This document shows positions 7,034 to 16,633 of a stretch of 64,000 nt of DNA, in pieces (the first letter of the stretch is position 1; each line of letters begins with the position of its first letter). The translations under genes were made by a program, and so were the position numbers. The stretch covers positions 1 to 64,000 of the forward strand of contig CAIWXI010000030.1 in the NCBI GenBank assembly GCA_903916595.1, written 5' to 3'. The DNA is from an uncultured Bacteroidales bacterium (GTDB lineage Bacteria; Bacteroidota; Bacteroidia; Bacteroidales; FEN-979). The notes under the pieces were generated by a model. It searched no databases, was not told the origin of the DNA, and worked only from the letters and a program-made list of their open reading frames with translations.

Positions 7034-9292
7034 TTATTTTTCCTTCATGTAGTTGAGTGCGCTGCCGGCTTTGAACCATTTTATTTGCAAATCGCTGTAG
7101 GTATGGTTCAGGCGGATGTCTTCGATAGCACCTCCGGCATGGTGAATTGTGAGTGTCAACGGCCTGCCGGGAGCGAATTCATCCAGTCCTCTCAGGTCAA
7201 AACTGTCATCCTCACGAATTTTATTGTAATCGGCCGGATTGGCAAAGGTCAAAGCGAGCATGCCCTGCTTTTTAAGGTTGGTCTCATGGATCCTCGCGAA
7301 GGACCTGACCAGAACAACCCTTACACCAAGAAACCGTGGTTCCATCGCGGCATGTTCACGCGATGAACCTTCACCGTAATTTTCATCGCCAACAACCAGT
7401 GACGGGATGTTTTGGGACTTATAATACCTGGCTGTTTTTGACACTTCAGCATATTCGCCGGTTATTCCGTTCTTCACCGAGTTGGTTTTTCCATTAAAGG
7501 TATTGACTGCGCCCATCAGCAGGTTATCGGATATCTTGTCGAGATGTCCGCGGTACTTCAGCCATGGGCCTGCCATGGAGATATGATCGGTAGTGCATTT
7601 GCCTTTTGCCTTGATGAGCAGCCTCATTCCGGTAACATCTTTCCCGTTCCATGTATCAAAGGGTTCCAGAAGCTGAAGCCTGTCGGAAGCGGGATTCACG
7701 GTTACGGCGATCCCCGGCTGATCGGCGGGAGGAGGCAGGAAGCCAGAATCTTTTACATCGAACCCCCTGGGCGGCAACTCGTATCCCTGTGGCTCGTCGA
7801 GCATCACCTCAAGGCCATCAGCATTCACAATAAAATCTTTTGCAGGATTGAATGAAAGTTTTCCTGCCAGAACCATGGCTGTAACCATCTCGGGAGAAGC
7901 GATAAAAGTATGTGTACCGGCATTGCCATCGTTTCGTTTGGCGAAATTCCTGTTAAAGGATGTAACGATGGAATTTTTCCTGTCGGGGTCGTCGATCTTC
8001 CTCGACCACTGACCGATACAGGGGCCGCAGGCGTTGGCCATGATCACCCCTCCTATCTCATCAAACGCATCAAGCAATCCATCTCTTTCTGCCGTATATC
8101 TGATTTGCTCAGAACCGGGAGTGATGATAAAGCCTGCTTTCACATTCAGCTTTTTGGATTTAGCCTGGCGGGCAATGAATGCGGCCCTGGAAAGATCTTC
8201 ATAGGATGAGTTGGTGCAGGAACCGATCAGCCCGACTTCAAGTGTATCGGGATAATTGTTTTCTTTAAGAAAAGCAGGAAGTACCGAGACGGGGGTAGCC
8301 AGGTCTGGTGTAAACGGTCCGTTCACATAGGGTTCAAGTTCCGAAAGATTGATTTTAATATACTGGTCGTAATACTTTGAAGGATCTTTCGCTACTTCAG
8401 GATCGGCCTTCAGGAAAGCTGCATACTGACCGGCTTTTTCAGCAACAACTTTTCTTCCGGTAGCTTCAAGATAGCGTTTCATGCTGTCATCATACGCAAA
8501 CACCGAACATGTAGCGCCAACTTCGGCGCCCATATTGCAGATTGTTCCTTTTCCGGTGCAGGAGAGTGACTCTGCACCTTCTCCGAAATATTCAATGATA
8601 AAGCCGGTACCTCCTTTTACAGTGAGTTGGCCCGAAATAGCCAGTATAATATCTTTTGATGAGACCCAGCCGTTTAACTTGCCGGTAAGCTCAATCCCCA
8701 TGATCTTCGGCATTTTAAGTTCCAGCGGAATGCCCGACATCACATCCACTGCATCGGCTCCGCCAACACCTATGGCAAGCATACCCAGTCCGCCGGCATT
8801 GGGAGTATGCGAGTCCGTCCCTATCATCATCTGGCCGGGAAAAGCATAATTTTCAAACACTACCTGGTGAATGATACCAGCGCCGGGTTTCCAGAATCCT
8901 ATCCCGTATTTTGCCGAGACTGACTGAAGGAAGTCGTACACTTCGGCATTTTGTGATAATGCCGCTGTGAGGTCAGAGCTAACCCCTTCTTTTGCCAGAA
9001 TAAGGTGATCGCAATGCACTGTAGCCGGGACAGCCGAACCTGGCCTTCCGGCCGTCATAAACTGAAGCAATGCCATCTGGGCCGTGGCATCCTGCATAGC
9101 CACCCGGTCAATCTGGAAATTCACGTAATCGCCACCTCTCTCGAAAGGTACTGAGGGAATATCATCGTACAGATGTCCGTACAAAAGCTTCTCGGTAAGC
9201 GTTAGAGGGTGGTTCAGTACCGTTCTCGCTTTCTCGGTTGATCTGCTGATCTTATGATAGATAGCCTCTATGTTTTCTTCTTTTAGTAACAT
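7034..9292 (-). CDS. acnA: Aconitate hydratase
   Basis: A 752-residue aconitase that interconverts citrate and isocitrate in the TCA cycle through a [4Fe-4S] cluster. Cluster cysteines are visible in [13 protein letters not shown] (residues about 353-365) and [10 protein letters not shown] (about 418-428). Substrate segments include [20 protein letters not shown] and, in the swivel domain, [16 protein letters not shown] place the start at the ATG at 9292 ([14 protein letters not shown]). The longer open frame to 9637 has only antisense-type, Ser/Arg-rich sequence overlapping the divergent ligase gene. The length fits mitochondrial-type aconitases. A -7 box (9319-9326) lies just upstream. Probably cotranscribed with citrate synthase. 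Confidence 0.97.
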   Translation of the reverse strand: MLLKEENIEAIYHKISRSTEKARTVLNHPLTLTEKLLYGHLYDDIPSVPFERGGDYVNFQIDRVAMQDATAQMALLQFMTAGRPGSAVPATVHCDHLILAKEGVSSDLTAALSQNAEVYDFLQSVSAKYGIGFWKPGAGIIHQVVFENYAFPGQMMIGTDSHTPNAGGLGMLAIGVGGADAVDVMSGIPLELKMPKIMGIELTGKLNGWVSSKDIILAISGQLTVKGGTGFIIEYFGEGAESLSCTGKGTICNMGAEVGATCSVFAYDDSMKRYLEATGRKVVAEKAGQYAAFLKADPEVAKDPSKYYDQYIKINLSELEPYVNGPFTPDLATPVSVLPAFLKENNYPDTLEVGLIGSCTNSSYEDLSRAAFIARQAKSKKLNVKAGFIITPGSEQIRYTAERDGLLDAFDEIGGVIMANACGPCIGQWSRKIDDPDRKNSIVTSFNRNFAKRNDGNAGTHTFIASPEMVTAMVLAGKLSFNPAKDFIVNADGLEVMLDEPQGYELPPRGFDVKDSGFLPPPADQPGIAVTVNPASDRLQLLEPFDTWNGKDVTGMRLLIKAKGKCTTDHISMAGPWLKYRGHLDKISDNLLMGAVNTFNGKTNSVKNGITGEYAEVSKTARYYKSQNIPSLVVGDENYGEGSSREHAAMEPRFLGVRVVLVRSFARIHETNLKKQGMLALTFANPADYNKIREDDSFDLRGLDEFAPGRPLTLTIHHAGGAIEDIRLNHTYSDLQIKWFKAGSALNYMKEK

Positions 9293-9318
9293 GCTTGAAA
9301 ATATCTTTAATTCGAAGT

Positions 9319-9326
9319 CAAAATTA
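9319..9326 (-). promoter_or_regulatory. Candidate -7 box (TAATTTTG) for aconitase-citrate synthase
   Basis: Minus-strand TAATTTTG, 27 bases from the aconitase ATG at 9292. Its position agrees with the chosen start. No clear -33 TTG. Confidence 0.55.
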
Positions 9327-9340
9327 ACAATTTGAATCGA

Positions 9341-9348
9341 TAAATTTG
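9341..9348 (+). promoter_or_regulatory. Candidate -7 box (TAAATTTG) for the ligase-GNAT fusion gene
   Basis: Plus-strand TAAATTTG, 39 bases before the ATG at 9387. Together with the box at 9319-9326 it makes a compact divergent promoter region between aconitase and the fusion gene. Confidence 0.55.
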
Positions 9349-9386
9349 CATGTTTCGTTTGATGATTCTGATTAAAACCTGAGATC

Positions 9387-12300
9387 ATGCTGGCTGATTT
9401 ACTGAGTTCCTGGAAAAACGCAGAAGATGCGCAAAAACCTGTTTTTGCTTCGGCCCTTCTTGACGGGGCAGAGGCCGCACTTGAAGCGATACCCCATGCC
9501 GGTCCTGAACGAATTACGTCTCTCCATGCCGGTCCTGAACGTATTACCCTGGCCCACCCGAGGAAAAGCCGGGATGAGACAGGAAGTATCGCCAGGGAAA
9601 CATGGCTGGATTTCCTGAATGAAACCGGGAGAGCCATCTTCCTGAAACACTTTGATACTCCTCAGAGAAACCGCTGGGCGGAGGTTGTGTTCAGAGTACT
9701 CCAGATTTCCCGTTTTTCCTTCAACGACCTGATGCAACAGAGAGTGAACGAACATCCGCGGCAGGTCCTTTTTAAAGATATGTCGGCAACACCCCCGGTT
9801 GACTGGACATACGAACAGATTTACCGTCATCTTAAAGAAATTTCCGCGATCATTTGCAAGACTGTCAGCGAAGAACCCAGGGTGGCAATATACACCGAGA
9901 ACTGTGTTGAAGGGGCTTGTGTTGATCTCTCATGCCTGTGTTCGGGTATTTTCATTTCGCCAATCAGCATTCATTTCGGTGTGGAAATTGTATCGGCCCT
10001 GTTTGATAAACTTTCCATCAACATGGCCTTTTCCGATACCCCCCAGAGGATTGCGGTTCTGGAAAAGGTCAATGAAATGACGGCCAAACGATTTCAGATC
10101 CTCACGATAAGCCCGGGTTCAAAGAAAGGTTCTTCAGTAGCTTACCTTCAGGAAGAATGTAAGAAGCTCTCGCGTTCCGAGATCGAAGACATTCATGCAT
10201 CCCGGCCCGTCAAAAGTACGAATGCTGTTGCCACAACCATGTTCACTTCGGGAAGCACCGGACTTCCCAAGGGAGTCTCCTTTTCGATATATAATATTTT
10301 ATCTAAACGTTTTGCCCGTGCAGCGGCCCTCCCCGAAGTTGACCATGAGACTTTACTCTGTTACCTTCCATTGTTCCATACTTTTGGCAGATACCTTGAA
10401 ATGACCGGGGCGATTTACTGGCATGGCACTTATGTTTTTGCCGGGAACAGTTCTGCCGAAACCCTGTTTGACCTTTTTCCCAGGATCAATCCCAGCGGCT
10501 TTATCAGTATCCCTCTTCGCTGGCAGGAACTCTATGAAAAATGTCAGGAAAAGATCAGCGGGATAGAGAGTTCAGAGCTGAAGGCAAGGGCTATTGAAGA
10601 AGTTACAGGCAACCGCCTTAAATGGGGCCTCAGTGCTGCAGGGTATCTTGACCCCCAGGTATTCCGGTTCTTCAACGCTCATGGCATCGCCTTATCGAGC
10701 GGGTTTGGCATGACTGAAGCTACAGGTGGGATAACCATGACACCCCCTTTTCAATATCAGGATTTTAAAGTGGGAATTCCCTTGCCAGGCGTTGTCACCA
10801 GGCTGAACGAAAACCGGGAACTGGAAATCAGCGGTCATTATATTGCAAGGTACCTCGAAGATGCTCCTCCTGAAGGGGTGATCCCCTACCCCGTTTCTGA
10901 AAAGAAAGACTACTGGCTGAAGACCGGTGATGTCTTCATCATCAATAAAGACGGGTACCATGAGATTGTCGACAGGGTAAAGGACATTTATAAGAATAAC
11001 CGTGGCCAGACTGTCGCCCCCCAGGTGATAGAAAAGAAATTTCATCATGTCCCGGGTATTAAAAGCACTTTCGTGGTAGGTGATAACAAGCCGTACAATG
11101 TACTTCTGATTGTTCCTGACAAAGCTGATACTCTGTTCGCCTCCATCAAGGGACATAACCTCCGGGAATATTTTCACCAGATCGTCATGTCGGCAAACAA
11201 AGATGTTGCACCCTATGAAAGGGTTGTCAATTTTACGCTGCTTGAAAGGGAATTCAGCGCCGAAAAAGGCGAACTTACACCAAAAGGATCGTTTAACCGT
11301 AAAGCCATAGAAAACGGATTCTCCTCCCTCATTGATTCACTTTACCAGAGCAATATAGTTCAGATTGAACGTCCCGGCATCAGCATCTCCATCCCGAAAT
11401 GGGTTTACAGGGATTTAGGGATACTGGAAACCGATATTGTGTTCAGCAAGGACAGGCTCGTGAACAAACGCACGAAGCACAGCTTAAAAATCAGAAAACA
11501 CAAAAAGGGAGGCTGGATCGTTGGCGACCTGGTCTATGGCATCAATGGCAAAATACTGGATCTGGGGATGTTTACCCGTTCTCCGAAACTCTGGACCGGG
11601 AACCCTGCCTTAATTTCATTCTGTCCGGTGAAGGAGGGCTGGGACGTTCCGGTAAAAGGGATCACCGAAAGTATTTACCTGAACCAACCAGGTTTAATCA
11701 ATGAGCACGAATGCAAGGCCCCGGCAAATATACGCGATCAGTTTTTGGCTAACACTAATCTTCTCCTCTGCCAGGCATTATACTCAACTGATTCCCTGGC
11801 TGAAGCTGCTATTGTAAAAATAGGAGAAATGTTTGGAGAAGCGGAACCCAGGCTTGCCGAAGTGATGAGGCTGAGGCTTGAAGCCCTGGCTTTCCATCCT
11901 TCTGAAGAGATCCGATGCCTGGCCTACCGGACTATCCTCCTGCATGCTTCACAGCCTGAAACCATTCCCAACCTGCCGATGTTCCTCGAGTCGGGACTCT
12001 CGTTCCTGAACGAAAAATCAATCAGGGCCATTGCTTCCTCAAAAATCGGAAAACACAGACTTGACGCACTTAAGCAAAGACTTTATTTTTACCGCACTTA
12101 TTTCACTTGGCCGGTACCTGTAAAAACGCGGAGGCAATTCGAGGATGTGCTCAGGATGCTATTCAATTTTGCACTTCAGCATCTCGACTTTTATGTTCCA
12201 GTGAGGGCCGAACTTTCGAGATGGATACTTCACCGCCAGGATCCATGGCTTTCGAAAAAAGCTGAAAATTATTTTTATAAGCTGGCTGATGTGTTTGAGA

Positions 12301-14042
12301 CCTATATGGAAGGAAGAGGACAGAAATATCCCCTCGCAATCTGGCGATCAAAAATGGTGTTTGAGCATGGGATTCAGGACAATGACAAAGAAAGGATTCT
12401 GAATATTCTCCAGTCAACAAGGTTTCTTGAAGAGAGCATCGCCCTGACGTTTAACGAATGGGATTTTGACCTTAAAGACGCTCCTCCCGGTGGGATATGG
12501 TTGCTGCGCCTACTGGCCTATAAGGAATTCAAACATTACAGAATGAGTATCAACACCAGGGCCGGAAAACATTTTGACCTGCATTTTGTAATCAGTAACA
12601 ATGCGAAATTTAAACCCAACCCCGATACGTTTTACTGGCAGGCTTCCCTTGCAGGCTTCCCGTATGGTGCAGCCGTGGCTTCCTTATTGGGCAGTAGCAG
12701 GCCAAATCTCGGACTTCTCAGCACTCAATATATCGGAGGGCTTACTGCCTGGGATAAGATCAGGGAATTCGCTGAAATTCACCGTTCTTCGGGGTATGTC
12801 AGGCCCAACGCCTGGAAAAAAGTTTTTATACGCTCCCTGGCTACTGTTTTCAAAGCCTGGCACCATAGTGGGTACCAGATAGTGCCGGGAGCTATCACCC
12901 CCACTAACATCTCGGTCCCGGAAATGGATTTTCGGGAATCGGCCGTGATCCTTACCCTTACGGGCTGGTCGGAGTACCGCGATCCTCTTTCGCTTATTTC
13001 CCCAATGGTAGAGGATTACTACTGTAAAACCGTTGCATTGTACCCATGGGTCAAAAAACAGATCGAGATCCAGTGGATCTTCGATGCCTGTATTGAAGCC
13101 CTGGGCAAGGAGGAGGCCATAAAGTTCCTTGACAGCTTAATGAACGAACTGAGTAAACGACTTGTAATTTGCCATGATCAGAGCAAACTGAAAGACCACC
13201 TTGCAAAATACCTTACAGAAAATATAAAACGCTTCCACCTTCCGCTTTCATTGTTCGCAGCCATCGACCAGTATATCGACTGGCATCGTATGAATCCCAT
13301 GACAACCGTTACAGCCAGGGAACAAACTATAATTGAACTCATGGAACTTTTCAGGCTAAACTTGTGGCCCGACCTGGTGAGATATTATTTTTACCGGCAT
13401 ACATATTTCATGAACTTCAGCACTGAGGTCATAGTATCATTTGATAATCTGCTCGAAAAAATGCAGGAAAAACAGGATACTTTGCCTATCCAGATGATAG
13501 AACTTTCCGATCTGCAGTCAGCCATATCAGAAGAAGAAGATAAAAATATTTTCAGCCATATGGTTTTTCCAAGGCTACAGACCGATCAGCATATAGACCT
13601 GTTGAAAATAGGGGAAATCTCAAAAGAGCATATTCTTGTACGCTTCGACATTCACGACAGCGAAGGAAAACAGTATACACAGTATGAGCCTGTTGAGCCA
13701 AGGGAAATTGGTCAGCTCTACCAGATGTTCTTCAGGGAGAATTACCCCAAGGAGATCAGCAAAACAGATCATCTGCATGTAGTTTCTGACCTATCAGGTA
13801 AAATTATCGGCGGGCTCACCTGGCATTTTCTGGATGCCGAGACAGCGCTGTTCGACGGAATCGTCGTAACTTCGGCCCTTCAGGGAAAAGGAATTGCTGC
13901 TGCCATGATCGCAAATTTCTTTGTCAGCATTTCGGTATACGGCATCAAGATCATAAAAGCACATTTTCTTTTCGGAAATTATTATATGAAACATTTCTTT
14001 GAAATCGATCAGAAATGGGGAGCGCTGGTGAAAGTGATATGA
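9387..14042 (+). CDS. Fusion protein: acyl-adenylate ligase (AMP-binding) + long unknown region + GNAT acetyltransferase
   Basis: A 1551-residue protein. Residues about 110-660 are an AMP-binding, long-chain acyl-CoA-synthetase-like domain. The P-loop [12 protein letters not shown] is near 284-295, [15 protein letters not shown] near 325-339, [10 protein letters not shown] at 439-448, YWLKTGDVF near 508-516, [12 protein letters not shown] near 540, and a C-terminal lysine region [13 protein letters not shown] at about 629-641. Residues about 690-1400 match no family I can name; they include helix-rich HEAT-like stretches and a segment [20 protein letters not shown] (about 1160-1180) faintly like a kinase-fold loop. 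The C-terminus (about 1440-1551) is a GNAT domain with the acetyl-CoA loop [13 protein letters not shown]. Residues 37-56 contain a duplicated HAGPERIT motif. It is divergent from aconitase and upstream of icd. Ligase and GNAT folds are secure; the substrate and overall role are unknown. Confidence 0.85.
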   Translation: MLADLLSSWKNAEDAQKPVFASALLDGAEAALEAIPHAGPERITSLHAGPERITLAHPRKSRDETGSIARETWLDFLNETGRAIFLKHFDTPQRNRWAEVVFRVLQISRFSFNDLMQQRVNEHPRQVLFKDMSATPPVDWTYEQIYRHLKEISAIICKTVSEEPRVAIYTENCVEGACVDLSCLCSGIFISPISIHFGVEIVSALFDKLSINMAFSDTPQRIAVLEKVNEMTAKRFQILTISPGSKKGSSVAYLQEECKKLSRSEIEDIHASRPVKSTNAVATTMFTSGSTGLPKGVSFSIYNILSKRFARAAALPEVDHETLLCYLPLFHTFGRYLEMTGAIYWHGTYVFAGNSSAETLFDLFPRINPSGFISIPLRWQELYEKCQEKISGIESSELKARAIEEVTGNRLKWGLSAAGYLDPQVFRFFNAHGIALSSGFGMTEATGGITMTPPFQYQDFKVGIPLPGVVTRLNENRELEISGHYIARYLEDAPPEGVIPYPVSEKKDYWLKTGDVFIINKDGYHEIVDRVKDIYKNNRGQTVAPQVIEKKFHHVPGIKSTFVVGDNKPYNVLLIVPDKADTLFASIKGHNLREYFHQIVMSANKDVAPYERVVNFTLLEREFSAEKGELTPKGSFNRKAIENGFSSLIDSLYQSNIVQIERPGISISIPKWVYRDLGILETDIVFSKDRLVNKRTKHSLKIRKHKKGGWIVGDLVYGINGKILDLGMFTRSPKLWTGNPALISFCPVKEGWDVPVKGITESIYLNQPGLINEHECKAPANIRDQFLANTNLLLCQALYSTDSLAEAAIVKIGEMFGEAEPRLAEVMRLRLEALAFHPSEEIRCLAYRTILLHASQPETIPNLPMFLESGLSFLNEKSIRAIASSKIGKHRLDALKQRLYFYRTYFTWPVPVKTRRQFEDVLRMLFNFALQHLDFYVPVRAELSRWILHRQDPWLSKKAENYFYKLADVFETYMEGRGQKYPLAIWRSKMVFEHGIQDNDKERILNILQSTRFLEESIALTFNEWDFDLKDAPPGGIWLLRLLAYKEFKHYRMSINTRAGKHFDLHFVISNNAKFKPNPDTFYWQASLAGFPYGAAVASLLGSSRPNLGLLSTQYIGGLTAWDKIREFAEIHRSSGYVRPNAWKKVFIRSLATVFKAWHHSGYQIVPGAITPTNISVPEMDFRESAVILTLTGWSEYRDPLSLISPMVEDYYCKTVALYPWVKKQIEIQWIFDACIEALGKEEAIKFLDSLMNELSKRLVICHDQSKLKDHLAKYLTENIKRFHLPLSLFAAIDQYIDWHRMNPMTTVTAREQTIIELMELFRLNLWPDLVRYYFYRHTYFMNFSTEVIVSFDNLLEKMQEKQDTLPIQMIELSDLQSAISEEEDKNIFSHMVFPRLQTDQHIDLLKIGEISKEHILVRFDIHDSEGKQYTQYEPVEPREIGQLYQMFFRENYPKEISKTDHLHVVSDLSGKIIGGLTWHFLDAETALFDGIVVTSALQGKGIAAAMIANFFVSISVYGIKIIKAHFLFGNYYMKHFFEIDQKWGALVKVI
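9494..9553 (+). repeat. 30-bp direct duplication at the start of the fusion gene
   Basis: CCATGCCGGTCCTGAACG occurs at 9494-9511 and again at 9524-9541, exactly 30 bases apart. The decapeptide beginning HAGPERIT is therefore doubled, and the frame is kept. Confidence 0.9.
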
Positions 14043-14148
14043 TGTACGATGTACGATGTACGATGTACGATGTACGATGTACGATGTACGATGTACGATG
14101 TACGATGTACGATGTACGATGTACGATGTACGATGTACGATGTACGAT
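14041..14148. repeat. GATGTAC heptamer array, 15 perfect copies
   Basis: Fifteen identical GATGTAC units run from 14041 to 14145, then GAT. The first bases form part of the TGA stop of the fusion gene. The copies show no divergence, which suggests recent expansion. An antisense open frame with a YIVHRTS-type repeat across it is an artefact of the array. Confidence 0.98.
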
Positions 14149-14182
14149 TTCACCATCTCACCATTTCACCATTTCACCATTT
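14149..14182. repeat. TTTCACCA octamer tract
   Basis: Three to four units of TTTCACCA (one reads TCTCACCA) directly follow the GATGTAC array. On the other strand this is the GTGAAATG octamer seen at 34616-34661 and 37869-37936. The rest of the gap up to 14206 is AT-rich, with no clear promoter. Confidence 0.85.
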
Positions 14183-14206
14183 ATTAACTATTAACACATT
14201 AACATC

Positions 14207-15469
14207 ATGGGAGAGAAAATAACACTAACGAATGGCCGGTTGAATGTCCCCGACAACCCGGTGATACCTTTTATTGAAGGCGACGGCACGGGCCCGGATA
14301 TCTGGAATGCAAGTGTAAAAGTTTTTGATGCAGCCGTTGAAAAGGCTTATTCAGGTAAACGTAAAATTGCCTGGAAAGAAGTGCTGGCCGGCGAAAAAGC
14401 TTTCAAACAAACAGGGGAATGGTTACCTCAGGCTACCCTCGATGAGATCCGCGAATACATTGTGGCTATCAAAGGTCCCCTCACAACACCTGTGGGTGGT
14501 GGAATACGTTCCCTGAATGTGGCCCTGAGGCAGATATTAGATCTATACGTATGCCTCAGGCCGGTAAGATATTTCACGGGAGTTCCTTCCCCGGTTAAAA
14601 AACCGGAACTTACCGATATGGTCATCTTCCGTGAAAATTCTGAAGATATATACGCGGGGATTGAATGGATGGCAGGTACTGCCGAGGTGAAAAAAGTCCT
14701 GGATTTCCTTATCGGTGAAATGGGAGTTAAAAAGATCCGGTTCCCTGAGAGCTCCTCTATCGGTATCAAACCGGTATCGAAAGCGGGAACTGAACGACTG
14801 GTGAGAGCTGCAATAGAGTTTGCCATAGAAAAGAAAAAGCCATCTGTAACCCTGGTGCATAAGGGGAATATAATGAAGTACACCGAAGGAGGCTTTAAAA
14901 CCTGGGGTTATGCACTTGCAGAAAAGGAATTCAGTGCAAAAGTCTTTACCTGGACTCAGTATGATAAGATAAAGGATCAGGATGGTGAACAGGCTGCTGA
15001 AGAAGCTCAGAAAAGAGCTGTATCAGAAGGCCGCATTATCATCAAGGATGTCATTGCCGATGCATTCCTGCAGCAGATTCTTACCCGGCCGGCTGATTAC
15101 TCGGTTATTGCAACTCTGAACCTCAACGGCGATTATATCTCCGATGCTCTGGCCGCCATTGTAGGGGGAATAGGTATCGCCCCGGGAGCCAATATCAACT
15201 ATGAAACCGGCCATGCAGTGTTTGAAGCCACACATGGCACGGCTCCTAAATATGCCAATAAGGACCAGGTAAACCCGGGTTCGGTGATCCTTTCCGGAGT
15301 GATGATGTTGGAATATATGGGATGGCACGAGGCCGGAGCCCTTATTGTGAAGGGACTGGAGGCTTCTATTGCAAAAAAGAGGGTGACTTACGATTTTGAA
15401 CGCCAGATGGAGGGCGCTACTAAACTCAAATGTTCAGAGTTTGGTTCTGAGATCATCGCAAATATGTAA
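14207..15469 (+). CDS. icd: Isocitrate dehydrogenase (NADP-type)
   Basis: A 420-residue protein of the E. coli-type isocitrate dehydrogenase family, oxidatively decarboxylating isocitrate to 2-oxoglutarate. Landmarks are [12 protein letters not shown] near residue 23-34, [20 protein letters not shown] (substrate loop, with the regulatory-type Ser), [28 protein letters not shown] (catalytic Lys) and the nucleotide site [20 protein letters not shown]. The last segment (HGTAPKYA) favours NADP. It follows the ligase-GNAT gene across a tandem-repeat gap and ends at a strong hairpin. With citrate synthase and aconitase it completes the citrate to 2-oxoglutarate branch in one 10-kb neighbourhood. 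Confidence 0.97.
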   Translation: MGEKITLTNGRLNVPDNPVIPFIEGDGTGPDIWNASVKVFDAAVEKAYSGKRKIAWKEVLAGEKAFKQTGEWLPQATLDEIREYIVAIKGPLTTPVGGGIRSLNVALRQILDLYVCLRPVRYFTGVPSPVKKPELTDMVIFRENSEDIYAGIEWMAGTAEVKKVLDFLIGEMGVKKIRFPESSSIGIKPVSKAGTERLVRAAIEFAIEKKKPSVTLVHKGNIMKYTEGGFKTWGYALAEKEFSAKVFTWTQYDKIKDQDGEQAAEEAQKRAVSEGRIIIKDVIADAFLQQILTRPADYSVIATLNLNGDYISDALAAIVGGIGIAPGANINYETGHAVFEATHGTAPKYANKDQVNPGSVILSGVMMLEYMGWHEAGALIVKGLEASIAKKRVTYDFERQMEGATKLKCSEFGSEIIANM

Positions 15470-15473
15470 TGAA

Positions 15474-15507
15474 TAAAAAAGCCGGGTTTCAGCCCGGCTT
15501 TTTTATT
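15474..15507. terminator. Bidirectional terminator between icd and porP
   Basis: Stem AAAAAAGCCGGG / CCCGGCTTTTTT with a TTTCAG loop between two convergent genes. A-tract and T-tract flank it, so it serves both strands. Confidence 0.93.
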
Positions 15508-16612
15508 AATAGAAACTCGGACATTCCATGGCGCCGCCATATTTCCTTCCACCCCCACCTCCGGGTAAAGAACCGCCACCGCCACCGCCGCCGAAGATCG
15601 ACAATTTATCGAACTCGAGAATAAGACTTATTTCATGAGCGCCGCCAGTACCCTGTAAAGCGCCACTTATCTGGATGTCATATGAATACATAAATTTAAT
15701 ACTCATATTTTCATAAAAATTGTATTTGTAGCCAGCTAACACTGCACAAGCGCTGTTAACTACACCGGTCAAAGTGCTCTTATACCAGCAACCAAGGTAT
15801 AGATTGTACTTCAAAAGGTTTAGTCCAAACTGCAGGGAGTTAAGGTTTGCCTGGTTCATGTACAAAGCTCCGACGTTGATCTTAAGAGGCTCCGATGCAC
15901 TGGCATACATTGCACTGGAACTTCCCCCCGGGCCGGTTGCAAAAACAAGGTCAAGATGGCCAACCCATTTTCTTGGATACTGCGAAGAACCTACAGAAAG
16001 AAAGGAAACATCAGGTTTGAAAATATGATCCACGGCAAAGCCCACATTACCGGTTATATTTCCTTCAGTTGATGAAAACTGAAGAATACCACCTGCACCG
16101 AAATCGGGTACCACCCTTTTATTAGCATTAAAATCAGTGAACCCGTTTTGGTAAATATTCCCGTATCTTGGGTCTAAACTACTTGTGAATACAAGGTCAT
16201 CGTAGTTAATCTTTCGTTGCATAATACCTGCTTTAACACCCACCTGAGCAACCATAAAGCTTGTAATAGGAATACGAACACCAATGGTCAGAGATACATT
16301 AAGGTTGTTTATCAGACCAACTCCGGGATTATCCGATTCAACTTGCAATCCCAGTCCCCCGGCCCCTGGCAATCCACGATCACCCAGGTCGGCCGAGAAA
16401 TAATAAGACTTAAAAGGAATCGGAGCAGAAGGCCACTGATCCCTGAACAGGAATCTCGCGCGAAGGCCGGTGTTAAGCCCGGTAAACGCGGGGTTTACAT
16501 AAAGTGGTGCGCTGAAATACTGAGTGTAATTCATGTCCTGCCCAAGGGCAGTTGTAAGAGGCATTATCCAGACCAGAACCAGCAGGCAAAGAATACATAA
16601 TCGTTTTTTCAT
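15506..16612 (-). CDS. PorP/SprF family type IX secretion outer-membrane protein
   Basis: A 368-residue protein with a signal peptide (MKKRLCILCLLVLVWIMPLT). The PorP/SprF hallmark DMNYTQYFSAPLYVNPAFTG follows directly after it. The remainder is alternating beta strands, as expected for an outer-membrane barrel, ending in a Gly-rich tail (SLPGGGGGRKYGG). PorP/SprF proteins are paired with T9SS adhesins and help secrete or anchor them at the cell surface. This gene lies 21 bases downstream of the giant PKD adhesin on the same strand, the same arrangement as sprB-sprF, so the two probably form one functional pair and transcript. Confidence 0.92.
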   Translation of the reverse strand: MKKRLCILCLLVLVWIMPLTTALGQDMNYTQYFSAPLYVNPAFTGLNTGLRARFLFRDQWPSAPIPFKSYYFSADLGDRGLPGAGGLGLQVESDNPGVGLINNLNVSLTIGVRIPITSFMVAQVGVKAGIMQRKINYDDLVFTSSLDPRYGNIYQNGFTDFNANKRVVPDFGAGGILQFSSTEGNITGNVGFAVDHIFKPDVSFLSVGSSQYPRKWVGHLDLVFATGPGGSSSAMYASASEPLKINVGALYMNQANLNSLQFGLNLLKYNLYLGCWYKSTLTGVVNSACAVLAGYKYNFYENMSIKFMYSYDIQISGALQGTGGAHEISLILEFDKLSIFGGGGGGGSLPGGGGGRKYGGAMECPSFY

Positions 16613-16633
16613 CGGGCTTTATGTTAGATAATG

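Noticed and set aside
9293-9637. N-terminal extension of aconitase
   Set aside because: It overlaps the divergent ligase gene, has low-complexity Ser/Arg sequence, and aconitases start near MLLKEEN. The -7 box at 9319-9326 also lies inside it.
13794-14156. Open frame with YIVHRTS repeats on the minus strand
   Set aside because: It is antisense to the end of the fusion gene and consists of the translated GATGTAC array. A 7-bp repeat gives an open frame in most phases, so it is an artefact.
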